This document shows positions 39,111 through 47,680 of a stretch of DNA of 64,000 nucleotides, piece after piece. Every line of letters starts with the position of its first letter. Position 1 is the first letter of the stretch. The translations under genes were made by a program, and so were the position numbers. This DNA is from a filamentous cyanobacterium CCP3 (GTDB taxonomy: Bacteria > Cyanobacteriota > Cyanobacteriia > Phormidesmidales > Phormidesmidaceae). Below the pieces are notes generated by a model, which saw nothing but the letters and a program-made list of their open reading frames with translations, was not told the origin of the DNA and made no database searches. The stretch spans positions 17,779 to 81,778 of the forward strand of contig PYGV01000002.1 of NCBI GenBank assembly GCA_003022385.1, read 5' to 3'.

Positions 39111-40374
39111 AGACGATCGCTCCAGCCAGCAGCCCTGCGATCGCCCCAGCGGGCACCAGTTGCCAGGTGGGGCGGCGAAAGCGCACCAGGGCCACCAGAG
39201 CGGCGAGGCCTACAGTAGTAGCAACGACAGTGCGGGGCAGGGTGGGCTGAATTAGCGCCGCCGCCGCGAGGGGGATAGCGGCGGCGGCGATCGCCCCCAG
39301 GGCCGCTGGCATGACGCCCTTAAGAGCACTTTTGATCCAGGGATTTTGGCGCAGCCGCAGCAAAAAGGGCGAGGCAAACATAATGAACAAAAACGACGGC
39401 GTGAAAATCCCCACAGTGGCAACCAGTGCCCCCAGCGCCCCAGCCACCTTGAAGCCCACGAAGGCAGCGGTGATCACCACTGGCCCTGGAGTGAGCGATC
39501 CCAGGGCCACACCGTCGAGAAATTCGCTGCGGGTCATCCACTGAAAGTCGTCGACTACCGCAGTCTCTAAAAGCGGAATGATCACCAGGCCGCCGCCAAA
39601 GATAAACGCCCCGGTCCTAAAGAAAAAGGTAAATAAAGGCAGAACGTAGTCTTGAATTCGCTCTAAACCCCAAAAGCTAGAGACAGCCAAAGTTTCTGCC
39701 GGTACTGTGGTGAGAAGAGTGGGCCAGGCCTGGGTGAGAGGCAGCAGCGGGGCTAGCCAGGCGCTGGATCGCCCGCTCGAAGGCGATGCGGTGGGTCGAT
39801 AGACTATGAGCCCAACTACACCCGCCAGCACAAACAGCAGCAGCACATTGACGCGAAATATGAGGGAAAACAGCAGAACTGCAAGGGCGATCGCCACCCC
39901 CTGCCAGTCCTTGATCACCTTTTTGCTTAGCTTCCAGCAAAAGCCCAAAATGATGGCGATCACCACCGGAGAAATGCCGAGGAATAAATCTTCAATTTGG
40001 GGCACCCCCTGAAACCGAAAGTAGGCCCAGGACAACACCACCAGGATGACAAAGGCGGGAGCGATAAAGCACAACCCCGCCACCAGCGCCCCCAATTGCC
40101 CCGCTCGCAGATAGCCCGTGTAAAGGCCCATCTGGGTCGATGCGGGGCCGGGCAGCATTTCGCAGATCGCCACTCCTTCAATGAACTGGTCTTCTTCAAA
40201 CCAGCCGCGCCGCGCCACGGCCTCGTCGTGGATCATGGCGATATGAGCCTGGGGACCACCAAAGCCGATCGCCCCCAGCTTTAGAAAGAGCAATGCTAGC
40301 TCTTTTAGCCGGGCCGATAGCGCTTCAGGCGATGGTTCTACAGCTACAGGGTCTAGATTGGGCGGCTGGTTCAT
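39109..40374 (-). CDS. chrA: Chromate efflux transporter ChrA
   Basis: A 421-residue long-chain CHR transporter made of two homologous six-helix halves. Each half shows its signature: FGGPQAHIAMIHDE and MLPGPASTQMGLYTGY in the first, FGGGLVIIPLLE and GSLTPGPVVITAAFVGF in the second. ChrA exports chromate using proton motive force. It is divergent from a LysR regulator across 135 bp, the usual arrangement for a regulated pair, although family members may have other oxyanion substrates. Its stop lies inside a repeat. Confidence 0.9.
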   Translation of the reverse strand: MNQPPNLDPVAVEPSPEALSARLKELALLFLKLGAIGFGGPQAHIAMIHDEAVARRGWFEEDQFIEGVAICEMLPGPASTQMGLYTGYLRAGQLGALVAGLCFIAPAFVILVVLSWAYFRFQGVPQIEDLFLGISPVVIAIILGFCWKLSKKVIKDWQGVAIALAVLLFSLIFRVNVLLLFVLAGVVGLIVYRPTASPSSGRSSAWLAPLLPLTQAWPTLLTTVPAETLAVSSFWGLERIQDYVLPLFTFFFRTGAFIFGGGLVIIPLLETAVVDDFQWMTRSEFLDGVALGSLTPGPVVITAAFVGFKVAGALGALVATVGIFTPSFLFIMFASPFLLRLRQNPWIKSALKGVMPAALGAIAAAAIPLAAAALIQPTLPRTVVATTVGLAALVALVRFRRPTWQLVPAGAIAGLLAGAIV

Positions 40375-40452
40375 AGAAAATCACGACAATGCTGAAGCCA
40401 ACGTAGCGGTATTCGAGCGCGAAATCCTATATCAGGCAACACATTTTCTTGC

Positions 40453-40476
40453 TTTAACAACATTGGTGTTGCTAAA
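40453..40476. promoter_or_regulatory. LysR-type operator candidate
   Basis: Imperfect dyad TTTAACAAC (40453-40461) / GTTGCTAAA (40468-40476), one mismatch per arm, with a T-N11-A-like core. It lies in the 135-bp region between chrA and the LysR gene, where such regulators bind. Confidence 0.45.
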
Positions 40477-40509
40477 CTCGGTAGGTATTTCTACTGTGCA
40501 TTGTCTGCT

Positions 40510-41418
40510 ATGAATCAGCAACTGCCCAACACCAGGGGAATTACCTTCCATCAAATGGAGGTTTTTGAGGCGGTTGCTCGCCATGGCAGCTATACAAAGG
40601 CCGCCGAAGAGTTGTATCTGACTCAGCCCACGGTTTCGATTCAGGTCAAGCAGCTGTCTAAAACGATTGGCCTGCCCCTGTTTGAGACCGTTAGCAAAAA
40701 GCTTTATTTGACGAGGGCAGGCGAAGCCCTGCTGACCACCTGTCGCCAGGTTTTGGGCCAACTCTCAACCCTGGATGAGGCGCTGGTGGCGTTTCAGGGG
40801 TTAGAGCAAGGCATCGTCAAAGTCGCCACGGTTGAAACCGGCAAAACGGCCCTGGTTCAGCAGCTCAAACCGTTTATGGATCGCTACCCAGGCTTGGAGC
40901 TGTCGATGCACATTGGGGATCATCATCAGCTGCTAGAGCGATTGCAGAACAATGAAGACGATATTTACTTTTTTAGCCTGCCGCCAGCTTTGAACGGGGT
41001 TGAAATACTGCCCTGCATGGATGTGCCGCTGCATATTGTGGCGCATCAGCAGCATCCCCTCGCAGGGCAGGCAGTGGTCACGCCGCCGCAGCTAGCCCAG
41101 GAATCATGGATTTTGAACGAGCCAGGCTCAGCCAGTCGCCAACTGCTGGAAGATTTTTTTACGGCTCAGGCCATCGAGGTTCGCAGACGACTGGAGATGA
41201 GCAGTAGTGAAGCCATTAAGGCCAGCATTCGAGCTGGGTTAGGGATTGCGGTGCTGCCTGCGTCAGAGCTGTCTTGCACAGACCTTGAAACTGACCTGGC
41301 TATTTTGCCCATTGCAGAATTTTCGCTGCGAAAACAGTGGCATCTGGTCTACCTGAAAGGGAAATGTCTGTCTCCAGGAGCAGCAGTATTTCTTGACTAT
41401 GTTCTGGAACGATTTTGA
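40510..41418 (+). CDS. LysR-family transcriptional regulator
   Basis: A 302-residue regulator: N-terminal winged helix-turn-helix (about 10-65, FHQMEVFEAVARHGSYTKAA) and a periplasmic-binding-protein-like effector domain (about 90-300). In the helix-turn-helix the SVTQAA-like segment reads SYTKAAEELYLTQPTVSIQV. The first ATG is used; TTG at 40501 is an alternative. The divergent chrA gene suggests it regulates that exporter, perhaps in response to sulfur or chromate, but this is inference. Confidence 0.87.
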   Translation: MNQQLPNTRGITFHQMEVFEAVARHGSYTKAAEELYLTQPTVSIQVKQLSKTIGLPLFETVSKKLYLTRAGEALLTTCRQVLGQLSTLDEALVAFQGLEQGIVKVATVETGKTALVQQLKPFMDRYPGLELSMHIGDHHQLLERLQNNEDDIYFFSLPPALNGVEILPCMDVPLHIVAHQQHPLAGQAVVTPPQLAQESWILNEPGSASRQLLEDFFTAQAIEVRRRLEMSSSEAIKASIRAGLGIAVLPASELSCTDLETDLAILPIAEFSLRKQWHLVYLKGKCLSPGAAVFLDYVLERF

Positions 41419-41505
41419 GCGGGGACAGGTGAAGCGTTAGAGGGTTAGCCAGAAGCCTGGATGCATTAAGCTTGGAGCAGCGCGATCGCCATCATTACTG
41501 GGCAT

Positions 41506-41985
41506 TTAGTTGCCAAAACCTCGAAAGTGACCTGGTAGCAGATTAATGCCCAGAGCTGATTTGACTAGGTAGACCAGCATCACGATGCTGGTGCTCAAAG
41601 CCAGATTGAACCCCAGCAGCAGCGCCACGGCCATAACCCAGTTGCCCATCTGCGTCAGCCGCGAGACGGGTACATTACGCTGGGCACGGCGGCGATCTTT
41701 GCCCACCATTAGCACGATGAAATAGCGACTGATCAATAGGTCAATGGTGAACCGCATATCGACTAGCTTAGGCGCTGGTTTGGGGATGGCCAGCGCAATC
41801 ACGCGCTCGATGTCTGCCCGCTGCTGAGGGGTGAGACTGGCCTTGACCTCAGGGTGAAGTTGATCCAGGTAGGTAGCAGGCTGGGGCAAAGGCCTGCGCC
41901 CCTCAGCCGCCGCAGGTGGGTGCACGGCTGGGGACGCAACGCCAGCGGCTGTAAGCCTGCGAATTTTATGCCAGTAGGCTCTCAT
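41506..41985 (-). CDS. Unknown protein with C-terminal membrane hairpin
   Basis: A 159-residue protein I do not recognise. The first 50 residues are Pro/Ala-rich, 51-100 are amphipathic (LTPQQRADIERVIALAIPKP), and 110-150 form one or two membrane helices (NWVMAVALLLGFNLALSTSI). The basic segment KDRRRAQRN directly before it predicts a cytoplasmic N-terminus. It is 65 bp from the next membrane protein gene on the same strand. Confidence 0.6.
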   Translation of the reverse strand: MRAYWHKIRRLTAAGVASPAVHPPAAAEGRRPLPQPATYLDQLHPEVKASLTPQQRADIERVIALAIPKPAPKLVDMRFTIDLLISRYFIVLMVGKDRRRAQRNVPVSRLTQMGNWVMAVALLLGFNLALSTSIVMLVYLVKSALGINLLPGHFRGFGN

Positions 41986-42050
41986 GGGGCGCTTAGACTC
42001 CGACTAATGTTTTTGGGATGTGGGTGCTGTGGGTACTCTATATTCAAGCG

Positions 42051-42572
42051 CTAAAGATTTTCCCAGGGCACCCAGCCAGGCCAATGGTTCTGGTAAAGGC
42101 TGGTTCCTGCCCACAGCGCCAGCAGCAGGCTGATCATCAGCACGAGCTGCTCTCGGCGGCGGGTTGACTTACTGTGCCGCAGCGTCTGCCCGACTTTGGC
42201 CAACAGACATACCAGGGTAATGCTGGAGGCCCACAGAGCTAGAACAGTGTAAGCCCAGTATTTGTAGTGGATGTTGTCGGGCCAAAAGGCCGGAAAGATA
42301 TCAAAGGCGACGACCAAGGCGATCGCACTGGAGACTACCGCGCTAGCGGGCATCACGCTACCCCAGCCTACCCCCAGCCCGTAAGCCATCAGCAGTCCGG
42401 TGATGACTATTGCAGCTTTGGGTGCAGCCAGGGCCGCCAGCCACCAGCCCCACTGGCCCATTCCCACGATTAAAATTCCTAACCACCTAGCCAATACTAC
42501 GGCACCACAAGCTGTTGGACTTTCACAGATTACCCAAAGATGCACTCCGGCTAAGCCTCCGCTGTTGATCAA
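42051..42572 (-). CDS. Unknown integral membrane protein
   Basis: A 173-residue protein with about four or five hydrophobic segments and few charged residues until KVGQTLRHSKSTRRREQ (about 125-143). I recognise no family. The TTG at 42572 opens the frame, but the true start may be further in, and the N-terminus is uncertain. Downstream of it on the same strand is the 159-residue unknown protein, so the two may be an operon. Confidence 0.55.
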   Translation of the reverse strand: MINSGGLAGVHLWVICESPTACGAVVLARWLGILIVGMGQWGWWLAALAAPKAAIVITGLLMAYGLGVGWGSVMPASAVVSSAIALVVAFDIFPAFWPDNIHYKYWAYTVLALWASSITLVCLLAKVGQTLRHSKSTRRREQLVLMISLLLALWAGTSLYQNHWPGWVPWENL

Positions 42573-42739
42573 AGAACTGCCTGGATTAAATTCAAAAAAG
42601 CTTCAAGATATTGCACTGGCTCGGTGGCCCGAGGTATAAGCTAACGGCTAAAAAGCTACACACTGTTAGGACGCGACCGGATGCACAAGCGCCCATATAA
42701 ATTCGGCACATGGAACCAATTTCTAAGTTAAAGAGCACT

Positions 42740-43465
42740 ATGAAACCCTATCAGGCCGTGCCTATCTGCGACTGTGGAGAGCCGCTGGTGCCTATTGGAG
42801 GCGATCGCGTTTCCCTGGTCCAGCCCCACCCCTACCAGGTGTTGGGGGCACCCTACGGCCACCAGTCGCCCTACTACCTGCGATCGGGCGTGTTAGCCGC
42901 CCTGCTCCAGGCGCAGGACTGTCTTCAGCAGCAGTGCCCAGGCTGGCGCATTCAAGTTTTTGACGCTTTTCGTCCGGTGGCCGTGCAGCGCTTTATGGTG
43001 GAGCGCACGTTTTTAGAGCAGGTGCAGGCTCGGGGCTGGGTGGCCGAGGCCCTGACACCGACTCAGCGAGAAGCGGTGATGGCCGAGATAACTCAGTTTT
43101 GGGCTATGCCCAGCGACGACCCGGCGACACCCCCGCCCCACAGTACCGGGGCGGCATTGGATGTCACCCTAGTCACCAAAACCGGCGCTGTGGTAGACAT
43201 GGGATCGCCCATCGACGAGGTATCGCCGCGATCGCAACCCGACCATTTTGCCGCCAGCCCTGTCCCCATTGAGCAGCAGTTCCACGTCCATCGCACCCGG
43301 CTCAGTCAGGTGATGGAGACCGCTGGGTTTCGCCGCCACCCCAATGAGTGGTGGCACTTCTCGCTGGGGGATCAGCTCTGGGCCTGGCAGCGGCGGCAAG
43401 AAACCGGCAGCAAAGACTTTTTGGCCCACTATGGGCGAGCCTCGGTAGACTTGTGGGTACAGTGA
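42740..43465 (+). CDS. D-alanyl-D-alanine dipeptidase (VanX-like, M15 family)
   Basis: A 241-residue zinc peptidase that hydrolyses D-Ala-D-Ala. Zinc ligands His134 and Asp141 (HSTGAALD) and His206 with catalytic Glu203 (EWWHFSLG) are all present, as is the conserved FRP Arg78. In non-resistant bacteria such enzymes recycle D-Ala or tune peptidoglycan. ATG at 42740 (MKPYQAVPI) is chosen from family starts; an ATG ten codons upstream is possible. No signal peptide. Confidence 0.85.
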   Translation: MKPYQAVPICDCGEPLVPIGGDRVSLVQPHPYQVLGAPYGHQSPYYLRSGVLAALLQAQDCLQQQCPGWRIQVFDAFRPVAVQRFMVERTFLEQVQARGWVAEALTPTQREAVMAEITQFWAMPSDDPATPPPHSTGAALDVTLVTKTGAVVDMGSPIDEVSPRSQPDHFAASPVPIEQQFHVHRTRLSQVMETAGFRRHPNEWWHFSLGDQLWAWQRRQETGSKDFLAHYGRASVDLWVQ

Positions 43466-43503
43466 TACCACCGGGTACATCAATCCTTGAGGAGGCAACG
43501 GCA

Positions 43504-44436
43504 ATGAGAGCTTGGTCACGGATGCGCCTGCCGGCGATCGGTCGAGTTTGGGATGCGTTGCCCATTGTGCTGGGGCTAGCCCTGGTGACAGCGGTTCCTG
43601 GTCAGGCTCAATCTACGGCTATTCTGCGATCGTCGCTACAGCTGGCGGTGTGTCTGAGCGACTGGGATAGCGCGATCGCTCGGGCTAGCGACCTGGAAAA
43701 GGTGCCCGACCTGCCGGTTAAGACCCAGGCCGAACTGGTGATTCTGCGTCGCCAAATGCAGGTTCTTCGCCAAAATCAGGTGGTTGTAACCGATGTTGAC
43801 GCCTGCCAGCCGGTGCTGGAGGGGTTTGGCCTGCCGAGCTACAGCGGGCGACCTTTGCAGCTAGAGCGAGCCGCTGCATCCCGTGTGGGCCTCAGTAGCT
43901 CCACCCTGACTCCTGACCAAACGATTCGACAGCTTGAAGCTTTTTGGCAGGCCGGGCTAGGGGTCAGCGCTGATACCCCGCTGGACCCGCTGGCGGAGGC
44001 TCGACGCATCAACACCCGCAGCGGCAGCGGCGTATCCACAGGGGCCGTCAGCCGTCGCGTCGACGTGTATGCCTTCCTCGGTGCCGAGGGCGACACCCCC
44101 AGCCTCGACCTCGATGTCATCCAGCAGCGCCCCGGACTGCTGTATACCGACGACAGTTCGCTCCTGTTTTTGTTTGATGCCAAGGGCCGACTGCTGGGCG
44201 AGGCCCGCACCACCTCAGCGCTGCAACCCCGCCTCGACAATGTGCCCCTGCCCGCCACAGGGGTTTACTACGCCGCCGTAACTACTCCTCAGCATCGGCC
44301 TGTGCTAGACGAAGGCGGGTTTATAACCGGCTGGCAGGGCATTGGCACCAGTGCTGTGACCTACACGCTGACGGTACGGGGGGTGACGCCAGCGCCGGAG
44401 CTGGGAGGTGGTGAGGAAATGAGGAGGATGAGGTGA
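43504..44436 (+). CDS. Secreted protein with PPC-like C-terminal domain
   Basis: A 310-residue exported protein. ATG at 43504 has GAGGAGG nine bases upstream and gives a signal peptide (about 1-37, VTAVPGQAQS); the frame extends far upstream without use. The middle (about 40-180) is helical and unrecognised. The C-terminal half (about 195-300) resembles a pre-peptidase C-terminal (PPC) beta domain (VDVYAFLGAEGDTPSLDLDV, LPATGVYYAAVTT). The last ten residues (GGGEEMRRMR) are translated from a local GA-rich repeat. Confidence 0.68.
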   Translation: MRAWSRMRLPAIGRVWDALPIVLGLALVTAVPGQAQSTAILRSSLQLAVCLSDWDSAIARASDLEKVPDLPVKTQAELVILRRQMQVLRQNQVVVTDVDACQPVLEGFGLPSYSGRPLQLERAAASRVGLSSSTLTPDQTIRQLEAFWQAGLGVSADTPLDPLAEARRINTRSGSGVSTGAVSRRVDVYAFLGAEGDTPSLDLDVIQQRPGLLYTDDSSLLFLFDAKGRLLGEARTTSALQPRLDNVPLPATGVYYAAVTTPQHRPVLDEGGFITGWQGIGTSAVTYTLTVRGVTPAPELGGGEEMRRMR

Positions 44437-44459
44437 TGAGGAAGGTGAGGAAATGAGGA
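44410..44459. repeat. Direct 16-bp GA-rich repeats
   Basis: GGTGAGGAAATGAGGA occurs exactly at 44410-44425 and 44444-44459. The first copy overlaps the end of the PPC-like gene and supplies its stop region. Confidence 0.8.
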
Positions 44460-44484
44460 AGGGGGAGTGCAAAGTGCAAAATTC

Positions 44485-44580
44485 AAAGTTTCTCCTCCGG
44501 AGACGCTGCGCGAACAAAATTTTGAATTCTCAATTTTGAATTTTGAACTCTTCGCTAACCCTGCGGGAGGCCGCTCCGTG
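44485..44580. repeat. Palindromic/AT-rich dispersed-repeat-like element
   Basis: The palindrome TCTCCTCCGGAGA (44491-44503) is followed by ACGCTGCGCGAAC, an inverted TTGAATT-type AT region (44514-44547) and GCGGGAGGCCGC (44563-44574). These blocks resemble short palindromic repeats scattered through many cyanobacterial genomes. It is non-coding, lying between two convergent genes. Confidence 0.5.
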
Positions 44581-44617
44581 CCTATATTCCCACATCTCCC
44601 TTATCTTCCTCACCTCA

Positions 44618-45883
44618 CTATCCCTCCACTTCAAACGACGGCTGTCGGCAGATGCCAAAGACCGACGTAAACCCGTGCAGGAAGGTTGTCTGCCCCACGG
44701 GGCCAATTTCGCCGCCGCAGAAAAAGCCGCCCAAAGGCAGCCCCGGCAGGTATTGGGCGAACAGGCTGGAGTCGAAGTTAGCCTGGTCGTAGAGCCCTTC
44801 GCCCCGTCCGGCGCAGGCAAACATGAGCGCTCCGGCGGTTGTGGTTGCGGCTGTGACCTGGCGCTGGTAGCGCTGCAGCAGGTTTTCGAGATCGATCGCG
44901 GAGGTATGGGCATCGCGCAGGTGAAACTGCACTCGCTGGCCAGGGCGCAATCGATCGCCCACTGCGATCGCGCCCATCTTGGGGTCAACCCCCAGCAGGG
45001 TGCGAATCAAAAAATCGCCCTGGTCGAGGGTGAGCTTAAAGCTGTCCTGGGCAATGCCGATAAAGAGCGAGCTTTGGGCCAGCTTGCGATCGCTTTCCGA
45101 TAGGGTGTCAAACAGGTCTTGCAGGAGGTCCAGGGGGGGGCGGGGGGCGTCGCTATCGGCGGTGTTCAGGGTCAGCAAAATGTTGCGCTCGGCTTTGTCT
45201 ACCCGGTAGACCGGGCCAATGGGGCGGCACCCCTGCGCCACAATGGTGTCGAGCACCAGAGGTCCCGAGAGGGCGACCCCAACTACGCCTTCAGAGTGGA
45301 GGGTGCGATCGCAAAATAGACCGCTGTGGCGGTTAAACCCGTCTATACCCGCCAGCCCGCCAATTTTTACCCCGCTGGGGTAGGCAAAATCTAGCCCCTG
45401 AAGCAGGTCATTAACGCCCGATGAAAAGGGATCGGCCATCAAAATAAACTGGGGATTTTGCGCTGGATCGACCCCAATCAGCTCCGACCAGGCTCCGGGT
45501 GGGCTGTCAAGATCGGGCAGGTCGTCGCTTGACACATGAAAACTCTGCACCGATACGCCCGGCAGTTTGGCCACCGTCAGGCTGAGGGCCGGGGTATTTT
45601 CGAGTTCCTGGGGCTGGCCCTGGGCGCTGGTGCCGACAATACCGCCGCCGCTGCACCCCACCAGGGCAGGCATGGGCAGCAGGCTCTGCAGCAGGGGCAA
45701 CAGCCGGGCAAACTCACTGGTAAACGAGGACGAAATAAACACCAGCCCCAGGTCAGGGGCCGCCGTTAAGCGCCCCTGGAGCTGCTCAACTACCTCCTTA
45801 ACAGCCCCTTCTAGGGAAGGACAGGTAGACACAGCGTTCGCCCACTCCATAGGTGTGTGGCCCGGTTGAGGAATGTCGGTCAT
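44618..45883 (-). CDS. FIST-domain sensory protein
   Basis: A 421-residue FIST protein with an N-terminal FIST_N domain (about 35-230, GLVFISSSFTSEFARLLP, LVGCSGGGIVGT) and a C-terminal FIST_C domain (about 240-400, ending GLPLGGFFCGGEIGPVGQ). FIST domains are thought to sense small ligands, possibly amino acids, and usually sit with histidine kinases or GGDEF proteins; none is adjacent. No membrane segment. Confidence 0.87.
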   Translation of the reverse strand: MTDIPQPGHTPMEWANAVSTCPSLEGAVKEVVEQLQGRLTAAPDLGLVFISSSFTSEFARLLPLLQSLLPMPALVGCSGGGIVGTSAQGQPQELENTPALSLTVAKLPGVSVQSFHVSSDDLPDLDSPPGAWSELIGVDPAQNPQFILMADPFSSGVNDLLQGLDFAYPSGVKIGGLAGIDGFNRHSGLFCDRTLHSEGVVGVALSGPLVLDTIVAQGCRPIGPVYRVDKAERNILLTLNTADSDAPRPPLDLLQDLFDTLSESDRKLAQSSLFIGIAQDSFKLTLDQGDFLIRTLLGVDPKMGAIAVGDRLRPGQRVQFHLRDAHTSAIDLENLLQRYQRQVTAATTTAGALMFACAGRGEGLYDQANFDSSLFAQYLPGLPLGGFFCGGEIGPVGQTTFLHGFTSVFGICRQPSFEVEG

Positions 45884-46285
45884 CGGGTACGCCCCTCCTC
45901 TTGTGGTTCCAGTCTAGATCGGAATGCCCATTACCTCAGCAGATCAAGCCTAGCGAACAATGTTCAGCAGGCACCCCCGCCAGGGTAGGGATGTGTAATA
46001 TGAATACTAGGTACTTCTACTGGGTCTACTGGCCGAACCTACTGGCTGGACTTAACGATTAGGTTCATCTTGGGGGGCTGCGGCAGGTAGCGACAGGCCA
46101 GCAATTTTCCTGTCAAGGGAGTAACCCTCCCTGCAGCGGTAGAGTTTCCATCGCCAGGCCATCAAAACCAGTGAAGTATACTGAGCCTGAAACCAAAATG
46201 GTCCATTGACGCCAGCGGATTCATCCCTTGAGTTGCCAGGCGGCAGTCCCCCAAGGTAGTTGTTTACATACGGTAAAGGAAGCAA
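45884..46285. other. 402-bp region upstream of cp12
   Basis: No credible gene. It contains three copies of CTACTGG at 46017-46055, an AGGGAG..CTCCCT inverted repeat near 46115-46132 and a TATACT hexamer at 46177-46182 that could be a -10 box. It must include the cp12 promoter. Confidence 0.5.
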
Positions 46286-46513
46286 ATGAGCGAGAACATC
46301 AAAGAGCGCATTGAGAAAGAAATTGAAGATGCCCGCAACGCCTGTGACGTCTCTGGCAGCAACTCTCAGGAGTGTGCTGCGGCTTGGGATGCCGTAGAAG
46401 AGCTTCAGGCTGAAGCCTCTCATCGGCGCGACAAGGGGACGGATAGAACCTCCCTGGAGACCTACTGCGACAACAACCCTGAGGCCGACGAGTGCCGGGT
46501 CTACGATACCTAA
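46286..46513 (+). CDS. cp12: Calvin-cycle regulatory protein CP12
   Basis: A 75-residue intrinsically disordered protein that locks GAPDH and phosphoribulokinase into an inactive complex when oxidised (dark). Both redox pairs are present: Cys20/Cys29 in ACDVSGSNSQECAAAW and the C-terminal YCDNNPEADEC pair, with the AWDAVEEL core. AGGAAG ribosome-binding site 4 bases before the ATG. A hairpin follows, so it is probably monocistronic. Confidence 0.96.
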   Translation: MSENIKERIEKEIEDARNACDVSGSNSQECAAAWDAVEELQAEASHRRDKGTDRTSLETYCDNNPEADECRVYDT

Positions 46514-46550
46514 GCGATCGAGACGTTTCCGCAAAATTCTCTCTGAGAGC

Positions 46551-46602
46551 TTAAAACATCCTAAAGAGACGTCCTAGTCATTGGGGCGTCTCCGGTGTTT
46601 TA
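46551..46602 (+). terminator. Hairpin terminator after cp12
   Basis: Long imperfect stem: TAAAACAtC and GAGACGtCC pair with GGgCGTCTC and GGTGTTTTA, ending in TTTTAG. The U-tract is short, so termination strength is uncertain. Confidence 0.5.
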
Positions 46603-46667
46603 GCCGCATTCTCAAAGCTTTAAATCGATTCTAGACTTCATAGTTAGTCTTTCAAATTGAGGCCGCT

Positions 46668-47024
46668 ATGGCGCTAATGGTTTACGGCATTCCCAACTGT
46701 GGCACCTGCAAAAAGGCGCTGCAATGGCTCGATAGTCACGCCATTGCCTACGAGTTTGTCAATACAAAAGACGCTCTCCCCAGCCCAGAGCTGATCACCG
46801 CTTGGGTCAATACCCTGGGCAGCAGGGCGATGCGCAATACTTCTGGACTGTCATACCGCGCCCTGGGCGACGAGAAGCAAACCTGGGACGATTCAGAATG
46901 GATTAAAGCCTTTAGTCAAGACGCCATGCTGCTGAAGCGCCCCCTGTTTGTAAAGGACGGCAGGGCGGTGCTGGTCGGGTTTCGAGCCTCTGAAGCGACG
47001 CTGATGGAGACGTTGGGCGCGTAG
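46668..47024 (+). CDS. Spx/MgsR/ArsC-family thioredoxin-fold protein
   Basis: A 118-residue thioredoxin-like protein with a redox CxxC pair (Cys11-Cys14 in NCGTCKK) and the RPLFVKDGRAVLVGF segment of the Spx/MgsR branch rather than true arsenate reductase. Spx-type proteins bind RNA polymerase in Firmicutes, but cyanobacterial members are uncharacterised. Single gene on its strand. Confidence 0.82.
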   Translation: MALMVYGIPNCGTCKKALQWLDSHAIAYEFVNTKDALPSPELITAWVNTLGSRAMRNTSGLSYRALGDEKQTWDDSEWIKAFSQDAMLLKRPLFVKDGRAVLVGFRASEATLMETLGA

Positions 47025-47329
47025 GACGTTGGGCGTCTAGAAAGGTGACGATCGCAGGGTGATGAATGGTATAGAAGGCAAAAAGGTTCCAATCCTAAAA
47101 AGAATCGGAACCTGCTCGGGCGAAAGAGCCTACCTACGGGGATAGAGTCCTTTGCCAACACATCAAATTCGCCTTGCAGCGATTCTCAATCGGGCAGGGC
47201 AACCACTGCTGAGCTTTAGACCCCCCAGTTTTGGGCTGTCTAAGTCTCACTCTGCTCCCCTTTGCTAAAGGGGCAAGGGAGAACATCGCGATAAACTTCG
47301 CCCGAGTCAGGCCTGCTTTAGGCTGCTGA
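47025..47329. other. 305-bp non-coding region with two hairpins
   Basis: Contains the minus-strand terminator at 47079-47113 and an inverted repeat CCCCTTT / AAAGGGG (47257-47263 with 47267-47273). A 78-codon minus-strand frame across it shows no family resemblance and is not called. Confidence 0.55.
47079..47113 (-). terminator. Intrinsic terminator, minus strand
   Basis: Stem AGGTTCC..ATC / GAT..GGAACCT (47084-47094 with 47103-47113, one mismatch). Read on the minus strand it is followed by TTTTTGCC. It would close the transcript from the csbD gene, although 217 bp after its stop. Confidence 0.65.
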
Positions 47330-47512
47330 TCAATCGATGGCGCGCTTGGTTTTGTCTTTGGCATCTTCAACGGAGTGGCGCACCTGGGCTTCGGCCTGCT
47401 TGGCCTTACCTTTGATCTGGGCTTCGCGATCGCCGGTTAGCTTGCCGCCCGCTTCCTGAACCTTGCCTTCGATATCTTTGGCCGTTGCCTTGGCGCGATC
47501 TTCTATGGACAT
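47330..47512 (-). CDS. CsbD-family stress protein
   Basis: A 60-residue hydrophilic CsbD-like protein (AKDIEGKVQEAGGKLTGDREAQI), rich in Lys/Glu/Ala. Family members are induced by general stress; biochemical role unknown. The second ATG (47512) is preferred because GGAG lies nine bases upstream of it and touches the first ATG (47521). Confidence 0.83.
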   Translation of the reverse strand: MSIEDRAKATAKDIEGKVQEAGGKLTGDREAQIKGKAKQAEAQVRHSVEDAKDKTKRAID

Positions 47513-47680
47513 GGTTTGCATCTCCAGATGACGACTGTTTACTGAAGTTTATGTTTTGCGTCAGAAAACTCCTTCTGCAAAAGGGCAGAGAAGGGGCTCC
47601 ACCAAAATGAAGGCATAGAGTATCCTGAAGCATCATGGGCGGCTTGGTTAGTAACGGAACGTGACGTCAGGGCTGGAGCT

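Noticed and set aside
39109..41418. chrA-LysR pair considered as part of a transferred resistance island
   Set aside because: No transposase, integrase or attachment repeats besides the flanking AT repeat of the four-helix-bundle gene; base use looks like the neighbours.
46052..46534. 160-codon minus-strand frame overlapping cp12
   Set aside because: It lies antisense to the whole CP12 gene, whose identity is certain, and has no family features.
47134..47370. 78-codon minus-strand frame beside csbD
   Set aside because: It overlaps csbD in another frame and runs through hairpin sequence; no family resemblance.
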